DNA of 64,000 nt from Cephalopachus bancanus (Eukaryota > Chordata > Mammalia > Primates > Tarsiidae): NCBI GenBank assembly GCA_027257055.1, contig JAPVLO010000153.1, positions 5,146,001 through 5,210,000 of the forward strand. Reading direction: 5' to 3'. Below, piece after piece: positions 44,949 to 56,730 of the stretch. Below the pieces are notes generated by a model. That model made no database searches, had not been told where the DNA came from, and saw nothing but the letters and a program-made list of their open reading frames with translations. The translations under genes and the position numbers were made by a program. Numbering within the stretch: the first letter of the stretch is position 1; each line of letters begins with the position of its first letter.

Positions 44949-44977
44949 AGGAGGAGGAGGAGGAGGAGGAGGAGGAG
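44949..44977 (+). repeat. GDNF: (AGG)n tract in GDNF 3'UTR
   Basis: Nine AGG units plus a partial unit, 117 bases after the stop codon. A polymorphic AGG repeat in the human GDNF 3'UTR has been used as a genetic marker. It produces a poly-glutamate stretch in an overlapping open frame that is not believed to be translated. Confidence 0.95.
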
Positions 44978-45768
44978 AAAGAGGAAGGCAGCTGTCATGG
45001 GAGCCTGGTAGAGGGAGATCAAGCTACAGAAAACTGGACAGGAGAGAAAGAAAACAGCCATCTGGATTCTTCAGGACAGCAGCCGATGTCACCAGAAGCT
45101 CAGGGCTGATGATCCTGCATGGCTGTCACCATCGTTTCAGCTGATACAGTCCACCGTCACCCATCATGGGCGCAGTTGCGGATGCACTCGAAGAGCCAAA
45201 CCAGTGTATCTCCTGCGGTTTGTTTTCACATGTCTGAAGACACCAGGGAAACGGTAATCCTGGTGTCACTCCTTGTCACTACGTCCTACTGATGAAAGTA
45301 AGAAAGGTTTATTCTTCTGTCACTCAGTGGAGACATGCCCTGGAAAGGAGAAGAAAGAAAAAAAAACAGCAAAGACACAAGAGATTATAACCTTCTAATT
45401 TGAAAGTTGAGGCCTGAGGTTTACTACAACCAGCATTTTTGTGAATGGTTGATGATTGATCTTGAACACAATGTGTGGGGTGGGAAAAAATTGGCTAGGA
45501 GCCAAAAAGGCTGTGCTCATGATTAAAAACAAACCTGAAGGTATTTCCTTTATGTCCTTGGAAACAGGAAACAGGAAACAGCAGCATTTTTGTAGGAGAG
45601 AAGTGGGGAAGGTCCCCAGCTGCCCTGGGGCAGGGAGAGCCCTCGGGCCTGTTGGTTTACAGAGAGACAGATGTTACATACCCAGCTCCGTTGATGTGTG
45701 GTCACCAGTGACCAGAGAAGCTACTCGATGCAATGCATCCGTTTCAGATACAGAAATATAGAGAAGAT

Positions 45769-45839
45769 ATTTATTGAGATTTAAGTTATTGTTATTTATT
45801 ACCATTCACTAATGGGTTTCTCTTTTTTTCCCTTATTTA
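45769..45839 (+). promoter_or_regulatory. GDNF: AU-rich element cluster in 3'UTR
   Basis: ATTTA pentamers at 45769, 45794 and 45835 lie in a T/A-rich stretch that includes TTATTTATTACC and CTTATTTATTAAAG. This is the arrangement bound by AU-rich-element proteins that shorten mRNA life. Function is inferred. Confidence 0.5.
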
Positions 45840-47274
45840 TTAAAGTTTCTTTTCAAAGGTGCCAAAGTATATGTGCTCGCAAAATGCAAAGAAAGGTAAC
45901 AAAAGGGAATTTGAATTGAGAACAAGGGTCCATGCTTTTTCAAAGTATTAAAAAGTTTTTTGCCAGGCAAAAATCACTTACTTTACCTTTTTAAGCAAAT
46001 CTTTCATTAATTTTCCCCGGATTCTAGCATTTTTCCTAATTTTTATTTTGAAAAAATATATGTCTGAGGAGTGTCTCCAGCCGGCCCCCTTCCCTGGAGT
46101 GGCGTGCAGAGACCGTTTGGCACTTGGCTTTATTTCTTTGTTGCTCCATCACTGAACAGAAATGCCATAGGCTCCACTTTCTGTTGTATTTAAGCTCTTA
46201 GTCCCCTCCAGATATATCTATCTAGGATATGCATAACCATATATATACAGAGATTGAAGGCCTTTTAGTAGGTAGTCCTAGATTTAATGTCGACCTAGAA
46301 GTAAATGAGCCTGTCAGGTAGCCAAGGTTTTGCTCTGACTTCTGGAGACCCTTCCTCCCTCCTTGCCCACCCGCCGCCTTCTTGAGAAATATACACCGGC
46401 TACCCAGTGCAGCCAAGGAGCACACAATGGCCTTCCAGAATTGGGGTCTGCCACGTCATATTCAAGTCCCCTTGGCTGTCGCCTGGGGTCAACAGACGCT
46501 GCTCCAGTACACCCTGGGAAGAAGGTGGCTGAGAAGGGTGCCGAGGAAGCTGTGTCTGGCCCAGCCACGGTAAACACCCAGAAAGCTGCATACACAGAGC
46601 CTCATGCTCTTAGAGTGCTACCTTGACAAAGAAAGAGGTCAGAAGGGAGGAAGCATAGGGTGGGAACAGCCACCTCCTGCGAGCCCCAGACTGTGGATTT
46701 GTCTAGCAGCCGACACATGAGCGATGCACTAGGCCCTATGTTAGAGCTTGTTACACATTTTCAGAAAGGGATTTTCATCAGGGAGTTCATCTATCTCCAC
46801 CTTAGCGACTGTTAGCCACAACAGTATGACAGATTTAGCGATTAAATGACCTACTGGCCGCCCTCAAATAAACGTGCTAATTTTACAAAGTAATCAAGAG
46901 GTAGTAATTGCCCCCTTCACCTCCAAAGAAAGACCCAAGTTCTCCACTCGTCTGCCTCTGTCTGTCCTCTCAGCTCCCCTTGCACGACTGGGAAATAGAG
47001 GAAAGGGCTTCACTCTCACCCTCCCCTGGGGTCTTGCTGTGAAACTCAGCCTGCTCAAAACAGTAACAAACCCGCGGCGCAGTCGGGTCACTCTTGAAGT
47101 GCAATTTCTCTGTAGCCCCAGGATCATCAGTTCAGAGAATCCTGGCCAATGTGATGGCTGCTGGTCCCAGATTTCAACCTCAATCAACCCCCAGCTCCCC
47201 TGGAAAGTCCCTGCCCCAAAGGACTGTAGGATCCAACGGGTATTGACAGCTCGTTCTCGGCATCTCCTACACAC

Positions 47275-47722
47275 CATAAGCAGGTTTTTTTATTTTTAAT
47301 TTTAAATATGTGGGGTACAATTCAGGATTATACAAATGTTCATTATGCAGGCACCCTTGTTGATGAGATGTGCTGCCACACCCTGGCGGTTTCTCACTTC
47401 TGCCAATCCTGCCCCGGCCATCTCCTGGCAGTTTCCCACTACTGCCAATCCCTTTCTTACAGTATTACCATAGTTGTTCAAGGTCCACTCATGAGTGAGA
47501 ACATGTGTTACATGGTTCTTTGTTTCTGTGATAGATCATCCAGTATTATAGCCTCTAAGTCCATCCAGGTTGCTGCAAAGTTCATAATTTTGTCCTTCTT
47601 TATGGCTGCATAATATCCCATCGTGTATATGTACCACATTTTTTTTTATCCAGTCCTCTTTCGGTGGGCAGCATGGTTGGTTCCATGTTTTTGCTATTGT
47701 GAATAATGCATAAGCAGGTTTT
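47275..47722 (-). mobile_element. Antisense L1 3' end inserted in GDNF 3'UTR, with target duplication
   Basis: The L1 body (47289-47708) is flanked by perfect 14-bp copies of CATAAGCAGGTTTT (47275-47288 and 47709-47722). A T-rich run follows the left copy, so the L1 is antisense. Text such as CTCATGAGTGAGAACATGTG and GGCTGCATAATATCCCATCG is characteristic L1 3' sequence. The perfect duplication shows a fairly recent insertion. Confidence 0.9.
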
Positions 47723-47926
47723 AATGGAAGCAAATTGCTCCACCAAATCCACAAAAGGGTAAAGTTTGTGATTTTTCTTAATCATTGTGATTACCATCTG
47801 ATACAGTAAGAGTGGCACTTCTTTGGAAGTTCTGACTTCTCTGATCTGTCTTGGTCGTTTGTGTTATACAACCAAAGTTCTCTACAGACTTTATTTTTGT
47901 ACAATATCATTTTGTAAGTTTTTACA

Positions 47927-47932
47927 AATAAA
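47927..47932 (+). terminator. GDNF: Probable GDNF polyadenylation signal
   Basis: AATAAA within TTTTTACAAATAAAAACTC, followed 20-35 bases later by a GT/T-rich stretch (CTCTCTGTGCCTC). It is the last strong hexamer before unique-looking flank. An AATAAA also occurs at about 46867, a possible proximal site. Confidence 0.7.
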
Positions 47933-48119
47933 AACTCATTTCTATCGCTCTCTGTGCCTCTATACTTCCTCATGCATCCAACCAGGCAGCCCACCCACCA
48001 GCATTTATTATGAGCCACCCCCTTCACCACCATGCAGCCCACTGGCGGTCAGTGGACTTGCCCATCAACTCCCAGCAACCAATTACTCACCCAGGTTGGA
48101 AAAACTTGCATAATTGTTC

Positions 48120-48270
48120 TTTACATGTTCATTCAACAAGACTTAACAGTATGTCTACACTGCGCCCAGCACAGTTCTAGGCGTCAGGGATCAAACAGTG
48201 GCCAAAGCAAACATTTCTGCCCCTGTGGAGTTGTTTTATTTGGGGGCAGACAGACAATATTTTAAAAAAG
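48120..48270 (+). mobile_element. L2/MIR3-type fragment
   Basis: CATTCAACAAGACTTAACAG, AGTTCTAGGCGTCAGGGATC and GACAGACAATATTTTAAAAA match the same old repeat as 41990-42150. Confidence 0.5.
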
Positions 48271-49708
48271 TAAAATATGTCATGATTCAGGTGATGAAAA
48301 ATGCTGAAAGACTACACACAGGACACTATAAGAGACTATAACAGGGGACCCCCCCCTTTATAAAGTTAGAGGTGACATTGAGACTGAACTTAAGAAATAG
48401 TGTCGATAAATCAGGAGCATCCCAGGCAGAGGAAGTAGCTTGTACAAAACTCAGAGTCACATCACAGACTGCCTTGTGACTCCTAAAAAGCAACCTCACG
48501 TGGTGCTCTTAGGGCTCTTCATGCCCCTGTCTAGGTTTCCCAGTGGACAGCATTGAGTACAGCACTAGGCTTTGCCTGAAATGTCCCCCATTTCCAATGC
48601 CTGCTGTCCCTGCATGGAGACTCGATGGAGTCACTGGTACCAATGTGTGGGCTCAGATGTTTATAGTCCTTCAGCCAGGGCTGGCTGGAAGAAGCTCAAG
48701 GGTAGTGCTGAGGCTGGCTGTGTTTTTCTCTAAGCCCTAATTCCAGGACAAAGTCAGTGACTTGGAGAAGGAACACAAGACGGTGAACATCTTGCTAACC
48801 TTCATTCCCTTTATAGAGCCATTTTCCCTAAGTATGCCCAGGATGCTCCTTAAAAAGTTTTTGAAAGGTGAACAGGGTGGTTTTCTAATCAAAAAAGCTT
48901 GGAAAATATTAAGTTAAATATTATCAGCCCATATTTTAAAGTTTAAAGGATGACTGTTGAACTTATGAGAACCTTTATTAGACCAATGAACATTTTAACA
49001 ATCCAGGAGGGATGTAGTGTGCAGAATTCCTCAAATGTACTTAACCATGAAACTGTTCATTGTTTTCCTTCTCATAACACCTGGTGACCTCCTCTGGAAA
49101 ACACTTTGGACCATTTTTGCCTGTTCCCTTAAGCTTCAGGGTGAGTTGAGAGCCGAACCAGAGATTAATAAAGAGGCAGAACATACTGGGCATCTTCCCA
49201 CAGGGAAGGCACCTCTCCCCACACACATGCACACACATGCATATACCATCCACACACACATCCCGGGTATTTGGACACTGTGGTTCCTTGCTCAACATGT
49301 ACAACAAAATGACTAACCAGTGGTCAACTTTAGAAATGTCACTCAACCAAATAAGGGAGAAAGTGTTGAAAGCTGGGAAATCCTTAGAAGCATAAAAAAG
49401 GGAACTTTTGCCATGCTTCCCATAAATCCTTCCCGGGCGCATGTTGTTTCAAACTGCTAATGCTTTGCTTGGCCTGTCATCCTGAGGGCTTGCTTCCCCT
49501 TGCCGCAATCCTGAGGGAAGACTGCTGTCACTGGCACAGGGCTCTGAACTCTCTGGTGCCGAGAATGACGGAAGTGCACTGGGTTAGGAGCCTGGACACC
49601 AGGCTCTGACTGTCTCATGTAGCTTGTGCCCACAAGATCATCTGGGACCAGTTTTCTCCTGTGTTAAGTTAGTCCCCCAGGGAATGGTGAGTGTGGAGTG
49701 AAGTAGGT
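48271..49708. other. Downstream flank, unassigned
   Basis: No gene seen. There is a C8 run at 48350-48357 and a CA-rich tract at about 49220-49260. Confidence 0.45.
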
Positions 49709-49719
49709 TTAAAAGAACT

Positions 49720-50160
49720 CTATAAACCCAGCACTTTGGGAGGCCAAAGTGAGAGGATTGCCTGAGCTCATAGGTTCAATATCAGCCTGGGCAATTGACA
49801 AGACCTCATCTCTACAATAAATCAAAAAGATTAGCCAGGCATGGTAGCCTGTAGTTCCAGCTACTTGGAAGGCTGAGGCGGAAGGATCGCCGGAGCCCAG
49901 CATGTCGAGGCTGCGGTGGCCGGGAGCGGCCACTGCATTCCAGTCTGGGCGACTGAGTGAGACTCCAACTCAAAAAATAAAATAAAATAAAAATAAATAA
50001 ATTAGCTAGGTGTGGTGGCACATACCTGTAGTTCCAGCTACTTGGAAGGCTGAGGTGGAAGGATCACCTGGGCCCAGCAGGTCGAGGCTGTGGTGGCCGT
50101 GAGCATGCCACTGCACTCCAACCTGGGCAACAGAGTGAGAGACTCCAATTGAAAAAATAA
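49720..50160 (+). mobile_element. Trimeric Alu (left-right-right)
   Basis: A 5'-truncated left arm (from TATAAACCCAGCACTTTGG), a right arm ending GACTCCAACTCAAAA, an A-rich linker, then a second right arm (50003-50160) ending GACTCCAATTGAAAA. It lies next to an antisense Alu inside one shared target duplication. Confidence 0.88.
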
Positions 50161-50458
50161 TTGTTTTTTGAATCAGAGTCTCACTCTGTCGCCCAGGCTG
50201 GAGTGCAGTGTACCACCATGGCTCATTGCAGCCTTGATTTCCTGGGCTCAGGTAACCTCCTGTCTCAGTCTCGAGAGTAGCTGGGACTACAGGTGGTGCC
50301 ACCACACTCAGCTAATTTTATATATTTATTTATTTGTTTTGTATTTATTTGATCTCTCTAAGTTGCCCGGGCTTGGGTCAACTTTTGGGCTCAAGCAATC
50401 CTCCCACCTCGGCCTCCCAAAATGCTGGGATTATAGGCATAAACTACTGCATCCAGCC
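50161..50458 (-). mobile_element. Alu element, antisense
   Basis: Dimer from GAATCAGAGTCTCACTCTG to ACTGCATCCAGCC. TTAAAAGAACT occurs at 49709-49719 and again at 50459-50469, bracketing this element together with the sense trimer. Confidence 0.9.
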
Positions 50459-50469
50459 TTAAAAGAACT

Positions 50470-51933
50470 TTTAAAAGAATGAATCTGCTCCTAGGAAATC
50501 AGAATTTCCTGAGCCTAAGTCTCAAAATCAGAAAGACCTCCCCCGCTGCCAAGCAGGGCCCTATTTGGGCCACGGCTGATTTACTCCCTGATACCAGAAA
50601 TGTGGGAAGGTGGGAACCTGAGACCCATCACTTGGTCCACCCCTGTTTCGTAGAACAACAGGGAGGGGATGCAGGTCACAGCCAAGGGCCTCAGGCTTTT
50701 TTCCGTCAGGTAATGAAATGTCTTTGCCCCATGTGTCTTCTTGGGACACACCTTTGTTAATAGAAGTGCTACTGTCATCCCATGCAACAGTTAACTCATC
50801 TTTAATCTCAGCCTCACAACATCCTGAATGAAATTAAAACCAAATGCTGCCAAGTCATCCCTGAAAATAACTAGAGTTGGGGAAATAAAGGGAAAGCACA
50901 CATTTACTCATCTGTGACAGTGAATACGCTGCCATGTCCCCAAGTTCATGGCAGCTGAGCATAAAGATGGTGAGAATGCAGATTGGAACGAGGAGTCAGC
51001 GATACCTGGAAAGGTGAGATGCCCAGGGACACGGGTGGAGAAAGGGCTAGAACACCTCGGGGGGGAGCAGCATTTGGGAAGAAGAGCTAGAGGGAAAAGG
51101 AGTCAGAGGCAGGTTGCCAGGTAAAATACAGGATGCCCAATTCAATCTGAACTTCAGATAAACACGCAGTCCTTTATCAAATCTCATGCAATATTTGGGG
51201 TATGAGGCACATGCGACATACTTGTACTAAAATATTTGTTATGCATCACGTTTAATTGAGGATCCTGTGTTTGAATTTGCTGAATTTGGCAAGAGAAAGT
51301 GACACTCCTGCCGGGCCTTGAGTTTGAATAAGAATCTGTCAGGTGGGGGGGGCAAGGACAGGCTGGTAGGGGGGACAGACATTCAAGACAGGAGACACCC
51401 CGACTCACAATGACAGAAGGGCACTGTGCATTTAAGGAGCAGAAGGCAAGGTGGTGGGTTCAGGACAGACTCGGCTGTCAGGCATAGCAGGCGGACACAG
51501 TGCCCAGGGGCCACAATGCTTTTAGGGGTCCAGAAATGCTTTAATTTAAATATTTTTTTAAAATAAGAAAAAAAAAGTATACAGTAGTCATAATACAGAA
51601 TAACAAACCCAGCCCGGATTATATTCATCTTTATAGCAATGCAATTGTATAATCTTTTATTTTTATGGAGAAGGAGCCCACAAAAGGCAAAAGGGCTCAC
51701 GAAAGTCGTGATACAGCCCTGAGTGGGCTGCTAACAATAAACTTTCCATGCCCTTGGCTTCCAGTTTTCTGCTAGTTTTCCCTTTCTCATTTATCATTAA
51801 AGCTAACCTCGTCAAAAAAAAAAAAACACCTTTTTCCCACCCTTCAAGTTAGATTGTCTTCTCAACATTAAGATATTTGCATTTACTTCCCACTTAGGGA
51901 AGTGAAAGAAGGTACCTATAGAAATCTAGAATA
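50470..51933. other. Downstream flank with possible palindromic DNA element
   Basis: No gene. At 51112-51300, AGGTTGCCAGGTAAAATACA and CCCAATTCAATCTGAACTTC resemble one arm of a common palindromic mammalian DNA element. A similar phrase occurs at about 41140-41180. Family name not recalled. Confidence 0.4.
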
Positions 51934-51934
51934 A

Positions 51935-52228
51935 GCCGGGTTCGGTGGCTCAGCCTGCAATCCCGCGCCTTTGGAAGGCTGAGGTGAGTGGATTGCCTGA
52001 GCCCGCGGGTTCGAGACCCGCCTGGGCAACTTGGCGAGACCTCATCTCTACAATAAATCAAAAAATCAGCCGGGCGTGGTAGCGCATGCCTGTAATTCCG
52101 GCTACTGGGAAGGCTGAGGCGGAAGGATCGCCAGAGCCCAGCAGGTCGAGGCTGCGGTAGCTGGGAGTGGCCACTGCACTCCAGTCTGGGCAACAGAGTG
52201 AGACTCCAACTCAAAAAAAAAAAAAAAA
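51935..52228 (+). mobile_element. Young Alu element with tRNA-like T-arm
   Basis: The best-preserved copy here. The target duplication AGAAATCTAGAATAA is perfect (51920-51934 and after A16 at 52228). Its left arm reads GCGGGTTCGAGACCCGC (52005-52021), a perfect stem-loop covering the pol III B box. The linker is ACAATAAATCAAAAAA and the end GACTCCAACTC plus A16. Confidence 0.95.
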
Positions 52229-52329
52229 GAAATCTAGAATAAACTTCGTTTAGTATAGTCTTTTTGCCTACAATTCAACAGTCCAACCTTTCAATTCATG
52301 GTTTAGCACAATAATCTCTTAAGAAACTT

Positions 52330-53045
52330 TCGGGCCCCTTAGCTGGCCAAAGCCATAGAAATGATAATAAGACCACCTTTTAGTCAAGGAACTTGTGAAT
52401 TGAAATCATCTAACATGTCTCTTGCAGGAAAAATCCCGCCCCCCAAGTTAACCTAATCAGCCCTTTTTGACCTATGACACAGACAGACCCCACCATGGCG
52501 CAATCATGTGACTAACCCACCCAACTGCCTGCTGTCCATCACCTGACATCAGTACCTACACTTACCTGCCCCTTTGTAATGACGTGGAGTAGAACACCAC
52601 CCAATCACTTTAATGACCTTCCCCCATCCAAGGGAAATGGTTAAAAGGGCTCAACCACGAGCAGTCATTTTGCCATTGCCTTGCTAAGCTATGGTGTGGC
52701 CATGTGCTCTTTGAGCCATGGCTGTCACCATGCTTCCTGGCTCTGGCCATCTTCCCTACCTTGAGGAGGTGAATCTCCTCTTTCTTTCTCCAATTTACTT
52801 TCTAAAGAAACTATATTTTCCAGTCTAATTTCTGTGCAATTCTTTGCATCTTTCATGTGGCATTGGATCACACACCAAAGCTCACACCCGCCGTGGGCCT
52901 GACCTAACATTCCGGAGGCCCCGCTAAGAGTGTGCCCTAACTGTGAATAATAAACTTTACTTTTTTCTACTTTCTTCCTTGTTGCAATCTTGCATTATTC
53001 CTGCAGCATCGGCACCAGCCCACCTTGCCTCAGTTTACTCTTTCA
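52330..53045 (+). mobile_element. Probable solo LTR of an endogenous retrovirus
   Basis: The layout is LTR-like: a TTAAAAGGGCTC TATA-type box (about 52640), AATAAA (52949-52954) followed by a T-rich/GT-rich stretch, and an ending in TTTACTCTTTCA. No coding region follows. Family and exact 5' end not determined. Confidence 0.5.
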
Positions 53046-53620
53046 GGAAGCATAAACCTAGGGCCAGGCCATTGCTTTCCCAAGATTTTTGAGGAAGGAC
53101 ACTATGAATCGGGTGTCCCAGAGCTGACTAGCGGTCAAGGGAATGGTGACAGAGCGAGGAGTTGGTTAGGCAGAAAGTGGATGGATGGCTGGTGAGGGGT
53201 AGAGAAACTCTGGCCTCCAGGAAATCAGAGAACCAGGGAAGTTAAGCAATGATGAGCAAGAATAAGGTTTTTGAACATGTGGAATGGATTATTTTAACTT
53301 GGGAAATTCTTTAAAGTAGCCTGTGTCGGGGATTTTAACCCACTCCCTGCTCTGTGCCTGGGTCTCATTCATTCAACTAATTATGAATACACTATCTCTT
53401 GCCAGGGAAGGATGTAAAGATATAAAGACAAAGCCCTCAAAGGGCTTTCAGAATAGAGGGGTTGAAATCGAGTATCACAACACAGTTAGGGCAGTGATTA
53501 CAGATGGGAGCTTCAAGAAGGACAATACATCCAGCAGAGACTGGGGTGCAGGGGCCCCTCCTCCCGCAGGGAAAGTTCTCCAGGCCAGCTTCCTGGAGGT
53601 GGCTGCCTAAACAGACTATT

Positions 53621-53910
53621 TTTTTTTTTTTTGAGTTGCAGTCTCACTCTGTCGCCCAGACTGGAGTGTAGTGGCACGCTCCCGGCCACCGCAGCCTCGA
53701 CCCCCTGGGCTCCAACGATCCTTCCGCCTCAGCCTTCCAAGTAGCCGGAATTGCAGGCGCGTGCTACCACACCCAGCTAATTTTTTATTTATTGTAGAGA
53801 TGAGGTCTCACCACGTTGCCCGGGCAGGTCTTGAACATGTGGGCTCAGGCAATCCACTCACCTTGGCCTCCCAAAACACTGGGATTACAGGCTGAGTTAC
53901 CAAGCCCGGC
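53621..53910 (-). mobile_element. Alu element, antisense
   Basis: Full dimer with T-run. The target duplication is CCTAAACAGACTATT / CCTAAACAGGCTATT (53606-53620 and 53911-53925). Confidence 0.94.
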
Positions 53911-54482
53911 CCTAAACAGGCTATTAAAGAGTAGGTGGATAGGAATTTCCCAGAGAAGGGCTTGGGGAGGCATTCCAGTCAGAAGGGACTGCGAGCTCAG
54001 CTGTGATGACCAGACACAGCCCCTGTGCTGTGGGACTCAGGGAGCTCTCCCTCTGACAGGCTCCAGGTCGGAGGCCCTCCTTGGGAAAGATCACCTTGAT
54101 CTTCTGTCCTGCCCTCTGCCTTTCAGACCCACTGCCTCCCTACCCCTTCTCCAGCCCATTTTCTCCAGGCCTTGTCAGCACTGCTTTCATTCTCCCAGAA
54201 TGCCCTTCCCAGGGACATTAACTTTCCACAGGAGCCTCAGTAGGGCTGTGGCTTCCAAACCAGCATTTCTCAAACTGCCCAGTGGAATACTAGGAGTCAG
54301 GGATTCCTTGATTCTAAAAACTGGAGGAATCTTACATATGTTGGTCCCCTCTCAGAAAGCCACAACACATATTAGCATACTAAATGAGGCTCTGAGAAGG
54401 CCTGCGGAGGAAAAGCAGGAAAAGTGCAATGACTCTTATTTAACCCAGGAACTCACACTCTTATTTGACCAAGGTGCAACTA

Positions 54483-54800
<318 letters not shown>

Positions 54801-55189
54801 AAAAAGAAAGAAGTGTTCTGCCGAACAAAACATGGGAAATGCTATTCCGGAACCTCCAAAAATGAATCTCTAGTAGAAGAACTGCAGACATCTGAAGGTA
54901 AGTTATTTCTGGGCCAGTGAATCCTCTAGCCCACCATCTGTAAAGCCACCTTTGACTGATAGGTCCTGACAAATGGCCGCCATGTTTTCTTAGTCGCATA
55001 ACTCAGACTGGGCCAACAAGCAGTCAAACTCATTCACGTTCTCCTTTCTTGAGCTTGAGCTGAGGTGACCAGCTCTTCTCCCCTGGCTCTCCACCCATTC
55101 TCCACCCTCAGCCCACCTGGCTGACCCTGCCATAGCTCACAGTTGTGGTCATCAATAGTGTTGTTCACCAAAGAATTACAGATCCCTTC

Positions 55190-55640
55190 CTCTTCAGGAT
55201 GTTGTACCTGAATCCTGAATCTGAGAGACCAGCTCCGATGCAAATCACACGAGGGTCTTTATTCAGGCTTGAGTCTGGGCTCACGTCCGTAACTGGCGCA
55301 GCGGTACAGGAACAAGAGCCCCTACCCAGCGCAGCAAGCAACTTACATACACAGTTACAAGGGAGGGGAAAGAACTTTAAACTTGTTCGCACATGATTGG
55401 GTGATTTCTCCTACTGGGCACAGGGGCGTTTGGGATTGGTTGGTTTGTATGGTCATGGTCGCGGCTGACTGCGGTTGACCATCAACGGTCAGGCAGGCTA
55501 GGTGGAACTGGTTGGAACATCTGGAATATGAGATTACTAGGGAAGTGGAGCAGGAAATGGGGCCAGAGGGTCTGCACCGTGACTCCGCGGTTTTCTTTTG
55601 GTATGTGAACTTGTTTACCAAAAGTATACTACTGGGCTTG
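55190..55640 (-). mobile_element. Possible antisense LTR
   Basis: TTTATT at 55258-55263 is a reversed AATAAA, and CCAAT-type boxes in reverse (GATTGG at about 55398 and 55434) lie upstream of it on the minus strand. The spacing suits an antisense LTR. Boundaries and family not determined. Confidence 0.35.
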
Positions 55641-55949
55641 GGCAGGAAAGCAAGCATACATCTGAGTTTTAAAAACAAGTTTCAATATACATTCAAAATA
55701 AGCTTCAACCTACACTTAAAACAAGTTTTATCACACAATTTTGAACTAGATGGCCCATGAGATCCTCAAGGGCACATGGGAGGATGGTGCTTTTGGGCTC
55801 CCTTGTGGTTGACCGAGGTTGGTGACTGACCAAAGAACATGAACAGAAGTGACAAGTGAAACGTGACATTCTGAGCATAGAGTTTAGTTGCCGTTATGAG
55901 ACCTTCTTGAGACTCTTTCTTTTCCTCTGAGGCAGCAGCTAGCAACATT

Positions 55950-56130
55950 CAAGATGGTGACTGTTCCATGAGCTTTAAGTGACTGGGATGAATAGAGTCC
56001 CTCTGCCAACCCACAGGAGGGTACAGCATGGTGAATGAGAAATAAACCTTTGTTATTCTGAGCCGCTGAGATCTGGGGGCTATTTGTTACTGTAGCCCAC
56101 ATGAGCCTATTCTGACAGATACAAACTTTT
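55950..56130 (+). mobile_element. MLT1-type LTR 3' end
   Basis: AGAAATAAACCTTTGTTATT, GAGCCGCTGAGATCTGGGGG and TATTTGTTACTGTAGCCCAC follow the end of a MaLR (MLT1) LTR. A 54-bp identical copy of part of it is at 56635-56688. Confidence 0.65.
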
Positions 56131-56634
56131 ATCCTGATGAGGCACATTATGGGCCATGAAGAAGAGGAGAGGAGTCATGTACACACAAGAGGAGAGGAAG
56201 AAGAACACACACAAAGGTTCAAAGCACCAGGGGAGTGGCAGTAAAGCAAATTGAAACGTAGTTCATGGTCAGATCTCATAGAACCTTTTGGGGCCATGCA
56301 GGAATTTAGGATTTCATTCTGATCCAGACAGGAGGCCTTTGGAAGGTTTTAAAGAAGAATGGAGACAGACTCTGGTTTTTAAAGGACTGTTCTAGCTTCT
56401 TCGTGGAGGATAGACTACAGAGGGGCGAAGGTAGAAGCAGGGAGACCAGCTAGGAGGCCAAGCAAGAACCCACACCAGTGATGACAGTGACTCAGACTGG
56501 GGAGTCGTGACGGCATTGCAGACAGGATGTGCTCAAGATCGGGTGTGAGGAAGGCAGGAGAGGAGGGGGGTGAAGTCATGACCAGAATCGCAGAGTCTGA
56601 TGCCCATGCAGCTGCATCTCTACAAAGTCAAGCA

Positions 56635-56730
56635 GGTGAATGAGAAATAAACCTTTGTTATTCTGAGCCGCTGAGATCTGGGGGCTATGTAGATCTGAGG
56701 ATTGGCGTCTATGTAGATTGGCGTCTCATC
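56635..56730 (+). repeat. Duplicated 54-bp segment with nested micro-duplications
   Basis: 56635-56688 is identical, 54 of 54 bases, to 56030-56083. Directly after it, CTATGTAGAT occurs twice (56685, 56709) and GATTGGCGTCT twice (56700, 56716). Flanking sequences differ, so it is not a second LTR insertion. Confidence 0.85.

Larger units (their letters stand above)
44833..47950 (+). other. GDNF: GDNF 3' untranslated region
   Basis: It extends from the stop codon to a cleavage site expected shortly after the AATAAA at 47927-47932, giving about 3.1 kb. It contains an (AGG)9 tract, three AUUUA pentamers near 45769-45839, and an antisense L1 insertion at 47289-47708. Such a long UTR with AU elements fits post-transcriptional control. 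The polyadenylation site is inferred. Confidence 0.75.

Noticed and set aside
44819..45109. 96-codon frame overlapping the GDNF stop codon, with a glutamate run
   Set aside because: It lies in the 3'UTR in a +1 frame; the Glu run is simply the (AGG)9 tract. There is no conservation or initiation evidence.
52005..52021. tRNA gene fragment
   Set aside because: Only a T-arm-like hairpin is present, inside a complete Alu; there is no acceptor stem, anticodon arm or D-arm.
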